Assembly (NCBI RefSeq): GCF_035987325.1
Contig: NZ_CP108488.1
Location: forward strand, 9,449,469 to 9,513,468
From: Streptomyces sp. NBC_01244
Lineage (GTDB): Bacteria; Actinomycetota; Actinomycetes; Streptomycetales; Streptomycetaceae
Direction of reading: 5' to 3'
DNA length: 64,000 nt
A program made the translations under genes and the position numbers. The notes under the pieces were generated by a model. That model did not search any database and had not been told where the DNA came from. It was given only the letters and a program-made list of their open reading frames with translations. The number at the start of each line of letters is the position of its first letter. The first letter of the stretch is position 1. This document shows positions 7,976-16,519 of the stretch, piece after piece.

Positions 7976-8749
7976 TCAGTCGATGGTTTCCTTGGCTTCC
8001 GCCGTCACCTGGGCGATGTCGGGGTAGGGCCGCGGGTAGGGCGTGCCGATGCCGAAGCCGGATGCCATGACGTCGGCGAAGGCAGCGGCGATGCGGATCT
8101 CGCCGTTGGGGTTGGGGTGGGTGCCGTCCCAGGTGTGCTTGGCGGCAACGAACTCGGCGGCCGTCTCCGCGATGTACAGCGGGGACTGTTCGGTGGAGAG
8201 TTCCTTGACCACGGTGCGCAGCCGTTCGTTGGCCCCGGCCACCTTCAGTGCGAACTCGGGTTCCTGGACGGCGCGGGTGGTCTCCAGGACGGTGCCGAAG
8301 GCGGCGGCGAGGCGAGCGTTGCCGCGGCGGGCGTTGGTGATGAACTCGCGCAGGTTCGTCTCGAACTTGGGCGGGTCGGCGTCGTACCAGACGAGGTCGT
8401 TGATGCCGAGGAGGACCAGCAGGTAGTCGGGCTTGTGTTCGGCGACCTTGGCCTCGATCTCCTCCTTCTCACTCACGTAGGGGCGGCCCCACTGGGCGTC
8501 GTGGTCGGTGTCGAACTCGGGATCGGCGTAGGTGTGGTCCCCGTCCCCGACTTCCTGGGTACGGATGTTGTCGAGGGTGTTCTTCGGGCCGACCAGGTCG
8601 AGCTCGACGTGCTGGGCGCGCAGGTGCTTCCAGAGGCGGTAGCGCCAGGTCCAGTCGCCGCTGCTGCCGTGGCTGATGGAGTCGCCGACGATCATGATCG
8701 GGATTTCGCGGCCGGAGCTCGGAGCGTCTGTCGGTGAGAGTTCGGACAT
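7976..8749 (-). CDS. SGNH/GDSL-family hydrolase
   Basis: The 257-residue protein shows all SGNH blocks: GDSIS near the N-terminus with the nucleophilic Ser, a Gly block (VGPKNTLDN), LGINDLVWYD (the GxND block) and WDGTHPNPNG carrying the catalytic Asp/His pair. There is no signal peptide, so it is probably an intracellular esterase or acylhydrolase. The ATG at 8749 has GAGGTG at good spacing; in-frame sequence upstream is antisense noise. It is transcribed away from the methyltransferase at 9021. Its substrate cannot be told from sequence. Confidence 0.9.
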   Translation of the reverse strand: MSELSPTDAPSSGREIPIMIVGDSISHGSSGDWTWRYRLWKHLRAQHVELDLVGPKNTLDNIRTQEVGDGDHTYADPEFDTDHDAQWGRPYVSEKEEIEAKVAEHKPDYLLVLLGINDLVWYDADPPKFETNLREFITNARRGNARLAAAFGTVLETTRAVQEPEFALKVAGANERLRTVVKELSTEQSPLYIAETAAEFVAAKHTWDGTHPNPNGEIRIAAAFADVMASGFGIGTPYPRPYPDIAQVTAEAKETID

Positions 8750-9020
8750 CGGGGTGGCACCTCTTCGCGTGATGTTGGACAAGGGTGTGTCGCCTGTACA
8801 ACTCCTGCGGTCACCGGGCGGCACGGGCTGTCCACCGGAAGAGGAATCTCTCCCAGCCTCACGGGACATGGGACCCTTTGGCAGCTCGGGCCGCCTGGCC
8901 GGCTTCGCGCAGCCGGTGCATTCGTGCGCCGCCGGGTGCGCCTGTGGCCGGTGGCGGATCCTGGGCAGGGTGGGGACGCGTGTGGCCGGTGGCGGCCGGA
9001 GTGATGCGCGAGGGGGGCGT

Positions 9021-9779
9021 GTGGTGGAAGAGCGTTTACAGAATCTGCTGTACCGGAATCCGGAGCTCTACGACCAGGTCTACGGTGGCAGTCACCACCA
9101 GGATGTCCTGCTGTGTGAGCGTGCCGTCGACCGCCATCTGGGCGGCATGCCGGCTTCGCTGCTGGATGTCGGCTGCGGTACGGGTGAGGACGTCGCCTAC
9201 TTCACGGCCCGGGGTGTGGATGCGGTGGGCGTGGATCTGCAGCCGCGGATGCTGGAACACGCGGCCCGGAAGTTTCCTCACGCCGTGTTCATCGAGGCGG
9301 ACATGCGCCACCTGCAGCTGGACCGCTGTTTTGAGGCGATCGTCAGCTTCGGGTACGCGGTCTCCAACCTCCACAGCGACCGTGACGTCACCGCCGCCCT
9401 GGACTCCCTGGCCCGGCACGCCCGTCCGGGAACACTGCTGCTCCTGGAGGCGCTCACCTTCCAGCCCGAGATGCCGGTCGCGCTCCCGACACGGTTCACC
9501 ATCGAGACGGCCGCCCTGCACGCGACGGCGGAGGCCGACTACGAGGTCGATCCCGTCAGCCGCCTCCTGCACCGCCGACGTGTTTGGCGCGACGAGGCGG
9601 GGGAGCCTGCGGCGGAGGACTTCGCCCGCTTCAGGATGTTCTCGCCCGAGGAGGCCGGGCGCCTGCTGGGAGCGGCGGGCTTCGAACTTCTGGAACTCCA
9701 TGACCGTCACTCCCCGGACGCCGAGGGCCTGTCCAGCGGGATCATGGTGACGACCAGCCGGTACACCGGCATCCGGTAA
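9021..9779 (+). CDS. Class I SAM-dependent methyltransferase
   Basis: The protein of about 252 residues has the Rossmann SAM-binding motif I LLDVGCGTGED, an acidic motif II (AVGVDLQPRMLEHA) and EADMRHLQL before motif IV (AIVSFGYAVSNLHSD). The C-terminal half is beta-rich and probably binds substrate. GTG at 9021 or the next codon GTG at 9024 are both possible behind GAGGGGGG; 9024 gives the better spacing. The SGNH hydrolase gene diverges from it, leaving a shared promoter region at 8750-9020. The methyl acceptor is unknown. Small-molecule methylation is more likely than RNA methylation given the motif layout. Confidence 0.88.
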   Translation: MVEERLQNLLYRNPELYDQVYGGSHHQDVLLCERAVDRHLGGMPASLLDVGCGTGEDVAYFTARGVDAVGVDLQPRMLEHAARKFPHAVFIEADMRHLQLDRCFEAIVSFGYAVSNLHSDRDVTAALDSLARHARPGTLLLLEALTFQPEMPVALPTRFTIETAALHATAEADYEVDPVSRLLHRRRVWRDEAGEPAAEDFARFRMFSPEEAGRLLGAAGFELLELHDRHSPDAEGLSSGIMVTTSRYTGIR

Positions 9780-10096
9780 CGACAGCGGGCCTGCCGGCTC
9801 GCCACGATGCATCGTCCGCACACGCACCAGAAGACCGGCTGAGCCCGGTGCCGGCCCGGTGCCGGCCCGGCGCCGCCCGTGGCCCGCCGCCGCCCAGCGT
9901 TGGCGTCTCCCGGGGGACTGGCCGCTCCCGCTCGCTCATGGTGGAGTCGGCCCTCCCCGTTCGGGTGGCCCCGGCGCGGCAGGGAATGCCTTTCACATGC
10001 AGGCACCCTGTGGACCTCTGACGGTAGGAGTCCGGGGTTGGTGCTGCGGCAGAAGGCTGAAGGGGCTGTTGCATGGGGTGGGGGCTTGTTCGTGTG
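9780..10096. other. Intergenic stretch without a gene
   Basis: The stretch lies between the convergent methyltransferase and DUF4239 genes. It holds GC-rich short repeats (GTGCCGGCCCG twice near 9850) but no reading frame with coding character and no clear terminator. Confidence 0.6.
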
Positions 10097-10897
10097 TTAG
10101 GTGGTGCGGCGGTTTCCGTGGTCGTCGCAGGGCAGTTCGGCGGCTGGGTGGTTGGTGGTGAAGTCGCGGGTTGCCTGCCGTTCGGCCTCGCTGATCGCCG
10201 TCGGTTGCACGTCGATGATGCCGCCGTAGGGGCGGTCGACGTCCCGGATGATGCACAGTGCTGTGGTCAGCAGCGCGGTGATCACGACGAGGGTGATCAG
10301 TTGGCCGCGGTTGTTGCGGCGGGGCAGGCAGATGCCGAGCGCGATGACGGTGATGACCAGGGTGGCGAGCAGGAACCAGAGGATCGCGCTGGGGATGCTG
10401 GCGGTGGCCTGGGTGAGGCGCTCCTCGCGTTCTTCCGAGCGTTTGTTGTCCGCGGTCACCATCATGCCGAAGACCGGCTTGCCTTCCAGCTCACGGAAGA
10501 CCCGGCGGAAGTCGGTGGACCAGACGCTGGGCGCCGGCGAGCCGTTGCCATCGGCCATGGCGGGCCATTCCTGGACGCGGACGGCGCGCGCGTAGCAGAC
10601 GGCGTCCGCCTGAACCTCGGTCCGCTGCGCGGCGGGTGCGTATTCGGCGGACTCGACGAGCTGGTCGAGCGCGCGGGCCTCACCGCGGGATGCGGTCTCG
10701 GCCTTGCCGTAGGAGCCGTTGGCGGTGACCAGGACGAAGGCGAGCAGGAGCACGGTCAGCGTCAGCAAGGGCCCGACCAGGTCTTTCACCGCCATGCCGG
10801 TGTCGTCGTCCTCGGTCAGGAGCCGGGGGCGCAGGTAGCGGTTGGCGGCAAGGCCGGCGAGCAGGGCCAGTGCGGCGACGACGATGACGAGGGTCAC
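10097..10897 (-). CDS. DUF4239 membrane protein, intact copy
   Basis: The protein has about 266 residues from a GTG at 10897, or 286 from an ATG at 10957. It has helices VTLVIVVAALALLAGLAAN and LVGPLLTLTVLLLAFVLVTA, a soluble middle with AEYAPAAQRTEVQADAVCYA, and two C-terminal helices (SIPSAILWFLLATLVITVIA and LITLVVITALLTTALCI), ending IRDVDRPYGGIIDVQP. I prefer GTG 10897 because GGAGG lies about 10 bp upstream and the family starts directly with the first helix. It is the intact parent type of the truncated copy at 7108 and a close relative of the partial copy at the left edge. Function unknown. Confidence 0.85.
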   Translation of the reverse strand: MTLVIVVAALALLAGLAANRYLRPRLLTEDDDTGMAVKDLVGPLLTLTVLLLAFVLVTANGSYGKAETASRGEARALDQLVESAEYAPAAQRTEVQADAVCYARAVRVQEWPAMADGNGSPAPSVWSTDFRRVFRELEGKPVFGMMVTADNKRSEEREERLTQATASIPSAILWFLLATLVITVIALGICLPRRNNRGQLITLVVITALLTTALCIIRDVDRPYGGIIDVQPTAISEAERQATRDFTTNHPAAELPCDDHGNRRTT

Positions 10898-11253
10898 GGG
10901 CGGATGCCTCCGAGGGGCGGCTTGGGGATTCCGGGTACGGGCAGGCGTCGCGATCATGGCTGGCCGGGTGAGGCGACCGGAACAGCGGAAACGTCTCGTC
11001 GCCCCCGCACGGGGGACACCCTTGCGCCAGCAGGAGCAGCCGCATCGGCGCTACGGCGGTACGGAGAGACCGGATCGTGTACGCCGTCGGGGAACGTGTC
11101 GTTTCGTACGGCGGGCCCGGGGGCAGCATCGCCCGGTGCAGAAAAAGATCTTCGCGAACCACGGTGACACAGCGGGCATGAGATCCGCCGGAGTGCTGGC
11201 CGACGAGCGGGTACCGGGTACCGGGTACCCGGCCCGCTCCGGCCGCTACCGCG

Positions 11254-12753
11254 GTGATGGTGGAGGCCGGACGTTGTCTGGGCAGGGCGGTGGAGTTCGC
11301 CCTCGGGATCCAGGCCGGTGACGGCGCCTGGTCTGTCCCCTCCGAGCCACGCATCCTGGAGAACGCCGTCGTGGCCGGCTCCCTGGCCGGGCTGGAGCGG
11401 GCGCGGCCCGCGCGGGAGAGGGCGCTGCGGTGGCTCGAAGGCGCCTGCCCGCAGCAGCACGACCCGTTCGCGGCCGCCGCCGACCAGTGGCTCGCCGCCC
11501 TGCACCGCACGCATGACCTCACGGCGTTCAGCCCGGGGGTTTCACCGGGAGGGCCACATGCCCGGCGGGCGCTGTACCTCGACACCCTGGGCTGTGCGGT
11601 CGGCGCCCCCGGGGCCGATCCGCACCGATTGCTCCGCCAGGCCAGAGCCGCGCTCGGGCCCGATCGCGGGCGGCGGATCAAACCGTGGCAGCGGGCCATG
11701 CTCCTCGCCTTCGAGGCCATCGCGGGTGTCGCTCTGGGCATGCCGCTGCCCCACCACACCCTTCAGGAGTGGGAGCGGGCGCAGTCACCGGACGGCTCGT
11801 TCTACGGGATGCCGCTGGTGACGGGGATGCTGCACCTCGCCCTGACCCGGACGGCCCCGGACCACCACATGACCAGGCGGTGCAGAGAGGGCTTGCTCGC
11901 GGCCCAACAACCCGACGGCACATGGCGGTTCCTCGTCAGTGACGTGTGGGACACCGGCCTGATGGTCCGCGCGCTGCGTGGGCACGCCCGCTTTGGCGCG
12001 GTCGCCCTCCCCGCCGCTCTGGACTTCCTCGCCTCGGCGCAGAAGCAGGACGGCGGCTGGGCCTGCGCGGCTGCGCTCGACTCCGACAACGACACCACCG
12101 GCAACACCCTGCTCGCACTGGCCGGAACCGACCGGGCGGACCAAACCCTCAATGCCGCCGCCCGCTACGCGCGCAGGCACCAGACACCCGAAGGCCTGTG
12201 GACCACCTGGCATTCCAGCGACGACACCCCGGCCCCCGACGTGGTCGCCCACATGGCCGCCGGCATCCGCGCGGCCGCGCTGCCCGGAGTCGACCTCGCC
12301 CCCGCCCGCCGCTGGCTGGCCTCACACGCCACCGTCGAAGGCTGGACCTCGGACTGGTACCTCCCGCCGGCCTACGGCGCCGCCGAAATCGGGCCGGCGC
12401 TCGCCCCGCACCCCGTCAGCCGCACCGCCACGCCGGGGCTCCTGGCCTCCCAGCGGGCCGACGGCGGCTGGTCCCGGATCCCGGGCGAGCCCTACTCCAG
12501 CCCGACGGCCACCGGCCTTGCCCTCACCGCCCTCACCTCCGGCGGACTCGGCCCGCAGGACACCGCCGTCGCGCGCGGGCTGCGCTTCCTCATCGACTCC
12601 CAGAACCCCGAAGGTAGCTGGACCGACCGCCCGGTCATGTACGGCCCCAGGCCCTTCCTCACCGTCACCACCACTCAGGTCCACGCCCTGGCCGCCCGCG
12701 GACTCCGTGACGCGCTGACCGCCGCCCCACACCGTGACGGAGCCCGCCCGTGA
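11254..12753 (+). CDS. Class II terpene cyclase (squalene-hopene/drimenyl type)
   Basis: The protein has about 499 residues and a run of alpha6-alpha6 barrel repeats with QW-like motifs (QSPDGSF, QQPDGTWRF, QKQDGGWAC, QRADGGWSR, QNPEGSW). These are characteristic of the beta/gamma domains of class II terpene cyclases. The catalytic loop reads LDSDNDTTGNTL, with D278-N-D280-T-T near residues 278-282. This is a DxDTT-like variant of the DxDD general-acid motif. The length fits a beta-gamma enzyme with no alpha domain. The HAD phosphatase start overlaps its stop by 4 bp. I infer protonation-initiated cyclisation of farnesyl or geranylgeranyl diphosphate, with the phosphatase finishing the alcohol. 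The start is uncertain; no clear Shine-Dalgarno precedes 11254. Confidence 0.82.
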   Translation: MMVEAGRCLGRAVEFALGIQAGDGAWSVPSEPRILENAVVAGSLAGLERARPARERALRWLEGACPQQHDPFAAAADQWLAALHRTHDLTAFSPGVSPGGPHARRALYLDTLGCAVGAPGADPHRLLRQARAALGPDRGRRIKPWQRAMLLAFEAIAGVALGMPLPHHTLQEWERAQSPDGSFYGMPLVTGMLHLALTRTAPDHHMTRRCREGLLAAQQPDGTWRFLVSDVWDTGLMVRALRGHARFGAVALPAALDFLASAQKQDGGWACAAALDSDNDTTGNTLLALAGTDRADQTLNAAARYARRHQTPEGLWTTWHSSDDTPAPDVVAHMAAGIRAAALPGVDLAPARRWLASHATVEGWTSDWYLPPAYGAAEIGPALAPHPVSRTATPGLLASQRADGGWSRIPGEPYSSPTATGLALTALTSGGLGPQDTAVARGLRFLIDSQNPEGSWTDRPVMYGPRPFLTVTTTQVHALAARGLRDALTAAPHRDGARP

Positions 12754-13409
12754 CCTCACTCCCCGCCGCAGCGCCCGACGAGGACGCCACTCCGACCGAG
12801 GTGCGCGATTTCCATACAGCTCATCAGCCGGCAGCGTGCGTCTTCGACTTCGACGGCACGCTCGTCGACACCAGCACGATCAACATCGACGCCATCCGCG
12901 CGACCCTCACCGCTCTCGGACTGACCGTCCCCGAGCCGTGGCTGCGCGAGGCGCCCCTGGCCGACCTCACCGCCCTGCGCGACCGGCTCCGCATCGACCT
13001 GGGCCTGTCACTGCCCTGCACCGACCGGGAGTTCGTCGACCGGACCCGGTCCCACTGGCTCACCCGCACCCACCTCGCACAGCCGGTGCCCCGGGTGGCG
13101 GCCCTCGCCCGACACCTGGCCACGACCATTCCCGTGGCGGTGGCCTCGGCCAATGACGGGCAGGTCGTCCGCGCCGGCCTCACCGCCGTCGGACTCGCCG
13201 ACCTCTTCGGCGTCATCGTCGCCCGCGAGCACGTCACCCGCCTCAAACCCGCCCCCGACGCCTACCTCCAGGCCACCGCGCAGCTCGACCTCCCACCCGG
13301 CCGGTGCCTCGCCTTCGAGAACACCGACGAAGGAATCGCCGCCGCTCTCACCGCCGGCATGCCCGTGATCGACGTCCGCCGCGCGAGCTGGACCATCCGC
13401 CTCCCCTGA
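12750..13409 (+). CDS. HAD-superfamily phosphatase, coupled to the terpene cyclase
   Basis: The protein has 219 residues. Motif I is VFDFDGTLVDTS (nucleophile and acid/base Asp), followed by a helical cap, motif II around VAVASAND, motif III Lys in THLKP-like RLKPAPDAY, and motif IV FENTDEGIAAA. This is the beta-phosphoglucomutase-like HAD subfamily. The GTG start at 12750 overlaps the cyclase stop as GTGA. In known bacterial drimenol synthases a HAD domain is fused to a class II cyclase and removes the diphosphate. I infer the same chemistry here from two separate, co-translated proteins. A general sugar-phosphate phosphatase is the alternative. Confidence 0.87.
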   Translation: MTSLPAAAPDEDATPTEVRDFHTAHQPAACVFDFDGTLVDTSTINIDAIRATLTALGLTVPEPWLREAPLADLTALRDRLRIDLGLSLPCTDREFVDRTRSHWLTRTHLAQPVPRVAALARHLATTIPVAVASANDGQVVRAGLTAVGLADLFGVIVAREHVTRLKPAPDAYLQATAQLDLPPGRCLAFENTDEGIAAALTAGMPVIDVRRASWTIRLP

Positions 13410-13453
13410 CCCGCGCCCATCGTGCCGGTCAGTGCCTGGCATCAGCGCTGGCG

Positions 13454-13485
13454 GAGCCCCGACCACACGTCTCTGGTCGGGGCTC
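13454..13485 (+). terminator. Hairpin terminator after the cyclase-phosphatase pair
   Basis: Perfect 12-bp arms GAGCCCCGACCA and TGGTCGGGGCTC enclose an 8-base loop, 44 bp after the phosphatase stop. There is no long T tract, as is usual in Streptomyces. The next gene is convergent, so it may work for both strands. Confidence 0.75.
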
Positions 13486-13528
13486 TCGCGGACGGAGGGC
13501 CCGGTGGGCGTGCTGAAGGGGGGATCTG

Positions 13529-13775
13529 TCAGCGGCCGGAGTGGTCGATGACGTTGCCGTTGGAGCAGTTGTTGGCGTGGTCGCCGACCCAGTCGCCAAG
13601 GACGGGCACGACGGCGGCTTCCTGGAGGCAGACGGCGGGGGCGGTGAAGTTCCAGTTGTTCGCGGCGTTGAGGCCGCCGCCGAAGTCGGAGTCGTTGTCG
13701 GCGTGGGCCACGGGGGCGGCGAGGGACAGGGGACAGGGCGAGCACGGGCAGTACCGCGAGCATGATCTTCTTCAT
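13529..13775 (-). pseudogene. Small secreted protein gene, frameshifted in the signal peptide
   Basis: The minus strand starts MKKIMLAVLPVLAL, a signal-peptide beginning, but then leaves frame. The mature part is intact in another frame: VAHADNDSDFGGGLNAANNW, then AVCLQEAAVVPVLGDWVGDH and NNCSNGNVIDHSGR before the stop. The cause is visible: GGGACAG occurs twice in tandem at 13723-13736. Removing one 7-base copy joins ALSLAAPVAHAD and gives a 79-residue exported protein with two Cys, like small secreted proteins common in Streptomyces. The mature protein is not a canonical chaplin. It is either a recent inactivation, a reversible slip or a sequencing error. Confidence 0.8.
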
Positions 13776-13998
13776 GGCCTGGGGAACGATCAAGACCCTG
13801 GAAGGATGCGGCAACACGCGGTCTCGTGGCGTGAACACAGGCGCACCCGGCCCGGGCCCTGGACACGGCTGCTCGGCGCCCTTCTTGAGAGACGTACGCA
13901 GGCACGTCCAAGCCGCAGCGAGCCCGGCCTTGCCGGGACATCTTCCGGGCATTCGGCTGGCTCTCTGCTGAGGTGGGGCCGCCCTGACCGGATGGCGC

Positions 13999-14673
13999 TC
14001 AGTCGTAGAGGAGAGAAGCAGAGGAGGTTGTCGCCTCTTGGCGGCCGGGCGTGGTGTACGCGAAGTTGAGCACGGTGCGCCGCAGCCCCGGACGCCGGAG
14101 CGGGGTGACGCGGTGGGCGGTGAGGTCGCTCCGCAGGAGGTAGCCGTCGGCCGGCCGGTGATGGATACGGCGGGCGCCGGGCGCGTCGAGGGCCGCGAGG
14201 TCGCTACGGCCGGGGTGGAATTCCAGGAGTCCGCCGTCGGTGTGGTGTGGCGGGGCCTCGAGGAAGAGGACCAGGGCGAGCGGGTAGTCGTCGGTGTGCG
14301 CGCCATGGGTGTCGCCGGGGCGGTGCAGGACGTTCAGGACGTGGCGTTCGACGGGGTCGTGGACGGCGACGACGGCCTCGCCCAGGAGCGAGGAGAGCAG
14401 CTGCAACATGTCCTGGTCCGCGTAGAGGCGCGTGATCACTGGAGATGTACGGGCGATCCGGTCTCCGCCGAGGGTGGTCATGTGCCGGGGGCTGTCGTCC
14501 ATGCACGGCATGCGGAAGTCGCGCCGCACCGCGTCGGCCTCCAGCCTCCGCGCCTCCCATGAGAGGTCGGCGAGCCCGGCGGGGCTGATCAGCCCGGGCA
14601 GGGCGACGTAGCCATCGGCGGCGAACCGCCGGCGCAGATGCTCCCAGCTCGAGGGCGCGGGCAACGAGATCAC
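13999..14673 (-). CDS. 2-oxoglutarate/Fe(II) dioxygenase, phytanoyl-CoA hydroxylase-like
   Basis: The protein has 224 residues from a GTG at 14673. The iron-binding facial triad is visible as HTDDY (HxD) near the middle and a distal His in THAHRV-like AHRVTPLRRPGLRRT, where the Arg for 2-oxoglutarate follows. The N-terminal WEHLRRRFAADGYVALPGLI is the usual lead-in of the PhyH-like family, which hydroxylates or halogenates small molecules. No partner biosynthetic gene lies within 1 kb, so the substrate is open. The start was chosen because homologous-looking sequence begins at ISLPAPSSWEHL; upstream in-frame sequence is noise. Confidence 0.82.
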   Translation of the reverse strand: MISLPAPSSWEHLRRRFAADGYVALPGLISPAGLADLSWEARRLEADAVRRDFRMPCMDDSPRHMTTLGGDRIARTSPVITRLYADQDMLQLLSSLLGEAVVAVHDPVERHVLNVLHRPGDTHGAHTDDYPLALVLFLEAPPHHTDGGLLEFHPGRSDLAALDAPGARRIHHRPADGYLLRSDLTAHRVTPLRRPGLRRTVLNFAYTTPGRQEATTSSASLLYD

Positions 14674-14749
14674 GGCCGATGCATCCCTCAGACCCCCGCA
14701 GGACAAACCCGGCCTCGACCATCTGGACCTCCCCTTTCGGACACGGAGG

Positions 14750-15210
14750 CCAAGAGGAGCGGTGACCCGAGGTGGCAGGCTTTCGCCGCCCGCAACAGCT
14801 TCGACCCCGCCCGCCCCGTCCAGTGGGAGGTGGAGCCACTGGAACCGGACGAGCTCCAGCGCCCGCTCCTCGCCGCCGTCGCCCCGTACATCCACCGCGA
14901 CGTCCTCGACCGCCAGGCGGCCCGCGAGGATCGACCATGTCAACAGCAACAAGTCCTGAACGCGGCGGAGGGCGCCAAGCTGAAACGCTTGGTCAAGCTC
15001 GATGTCCTCACCAAGGTTGACGCCGGCAGCTTCACCAGGAAGCAGTAGTCGACCGACCGCCACGACCAGCGCCCTGCCCCAGCCTCTCCCGGGAATGGAC
15101 CTCAACCCGCGAATCGCCCTCTCAGCAAGGAGGAGTTCGACAAGAAGAGGGCCTCGGCCTTCGACAGGGCCGTGAGCGTCCTGCAGAACCACGGCGGTAC
15201 CACGAGCTGA
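14750..15210 (+). pseudogene. Relics of two or more plasmid-like hypothetical genes
   Basis: There is no intact gene between 14674 and 15316. The plus strand encodes FDPARPVQWEVEPLEPDELQ, which runs on as AAVAPYIHRDVLDRQAARED before losing register. At 15117-15210 LSKEEFDKKRASAFDRAVSV continues to a stop, a pattern like a short C-terminal (SHOCT-like) helix. These are C-terminal scraps of hypothetical proteins. Confidence 0.45.
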
Positions 15211-15316
15211 CGCGGGAGCAGCCGGACTGGGGACTGGGGGAGGGGGCGGGCCCCGGGCCGCGCGTGGCCGGATGAGAGCATGACGGCTTGATCGTCACAG
15301 CTCGGAAGGGGAGTAC

Positions 15317-15976
15317 ATGAGTCGGGGGCCGATGACTTACGACGTCGAGTACAGCGGGTCCGCGACGCCGCTCGTCATGCGCAAGGTCGGGAACGGCGGG
15401 GAGAGCGGGATGGGTTGGCTCCGGCGCGACGCCTACGGGCCCGAGCACGACCAGCACGCGGAGACGCGCTCCTTCACCGTCCTGGCGGACGGCGGGATCC
15501 CGCTCGCGTTCGTACGCGCCGAGCAGTACGGCTCGCGCACGAGCGGCCAGCCGACCGCCTACCGCGTCCTGGACCACTCCGGAGCGTCCTTGGGGCGGAT
15601 AACGTACAGGCGCCGCCCCGCGTTCCGGATCTGCCGGACCAGGTGGACCCTGGAGCCGGCGGCCGGCCCGGCCCTGCGCGGCTTCGCGGGCCGCCCGGTG
15701 TGGTGGGCCGTGTGGTGGCCCACGGGGATGCTGCTCAGGTGGATCTGCATCGTCATGGCCCTCCTCGCCGCCGACGACGGCGGCTTCCGCCCGCCCCGCC
15801 GGGTGACCTGGCGCGACGGCTCGGGCCGGGCCGCGCTCGTATTCCGCGGCATGGCCGAGGACTACCGGGTCTGGACCGGCGACCTGGACCCCCGCCTGAT
15901 CACCGCGCTCGTGGCACTGCATCAGTCCTTCGACTGGCCCGAGGAAGCAGGCGCCTTCGGCTGGTACGGAGCCTGA
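15317..15976 (+). CDS. Hypothetical protein, 219 residues
   Basis: GGAAGGGGAG stands just before the ATG, and codon usage is typical third-position GC. The protein begins MSRGPMTYDVEYSGS. It is rich in beta-strand-like segments (FTVLADGGIPLAFVRAEQYG, TYRRRPAFRICRTRWTL) and has a short hydrophobic stretch PTGMLLRWICIVMALLA near residue 145 that could insert in a membrane or form a core. It ends FDWPEEAGAFGWYGA. I do not recognise the family. The pattern of antiparallel strands suggests a tubby/LURP-like fold, but that is a guess. It stands alone with no co-directional partner. Confidence 0.75.
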   Translation: MSRGPMTYDVEYSGSATPLVMRKVGNGGESGMGWLRRDAYGPEHDQHAETRSFTVLADGGIPLAFVRAEQYGSRTSGQPTAYRVLDHSGASLGRITYRRRPAFRICRTRWTLEPAAGPALRGFAGRPVWWAVWWPTGMLLRWICIVMALLAADDGGFRPPRRVTWRDGSGRAALVFRGMAEDYRVWTGDLDPRLITALVALHQSFDWPEEAGAFGWYGA

Positions 15977-16519
15977 GCGCCGGGGACAGCGTCCCGGAAG
16001 GCACGAACCTCCCACCCGGCCTTTCGACCGGACGAGACCTGCATCGTCCGTACGCGAAGCGGTGGGGAATCAGCGAATCAGCGGGCGTCTCTTCGCCCGG
16101 GGGACCTACGCTGTCGGCGCCCCGACCGTCGTCTTGAAGACACCTCCCATGCACCCCGCATCGGGTGCGCCGGCTTGCTCTGACACGGCCCGTTCCCCCG
16201 GTTGACCCCGCCGGAAGGTCCCCCGCCTGAGTCCTGACCAGCCGCTCTGGGCGCGGAGGGTGCAGTCGGCGCCGTGCGGCTGGGCTGCGGGCTGCGGGGA
16301 GCCGTGCACTTCGGGTCTGGTCCGGGCCGAAGCGTCATCTGTCGGCCCGGGGTGCGGTCGAGGAAGGGGAGCAGGCGGTCCCAGGGGCGCTGTAGGGCGG
16401 AGGGGTTGAAGGCATCGGTGCCGGCGATGGTGAAGCCGTATCTGGTGCCCGGGAAGCCCCCGAAGTTCCCGACCTTTACAGTTGCAGTGATCATGTTTAG
16501 TGCGAAGGGCGGGGTTGTG
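15977..16519. other. Intergenic stretch with a doubtful minus-strand frame
   Basis: A minus-strand frame from an ATG at 16494 begins MITATVKVGNFGGFPGTRYG and continues FTIAGTDAFNPSALQRPWDR. It looks like protein for about 60 residues, then turns to low-complexity Arg/Pro sequence down to 16078. It may be a relic or a short gene. The rest of the stretch shows nothing. Confidence 0.35.

Noticed and set aside
13529..13775. Calling the small secreted protein a chaplin
   Set aside because: It has two Cys and a VVPVLGD segment but lacks the canonical chaplin motif order around GNxxxVPV and NTCVN, so no chaplin assignment is made.
16078..16494. Minus-strand frame beginning MITATVKVGNFGGFPG
   Set aside because: The first 60 residues look plausible, but the rest is Arg/Pro-rich noise and no ribosome site is clear. 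It is kept only as a note on the intergenic stretch.
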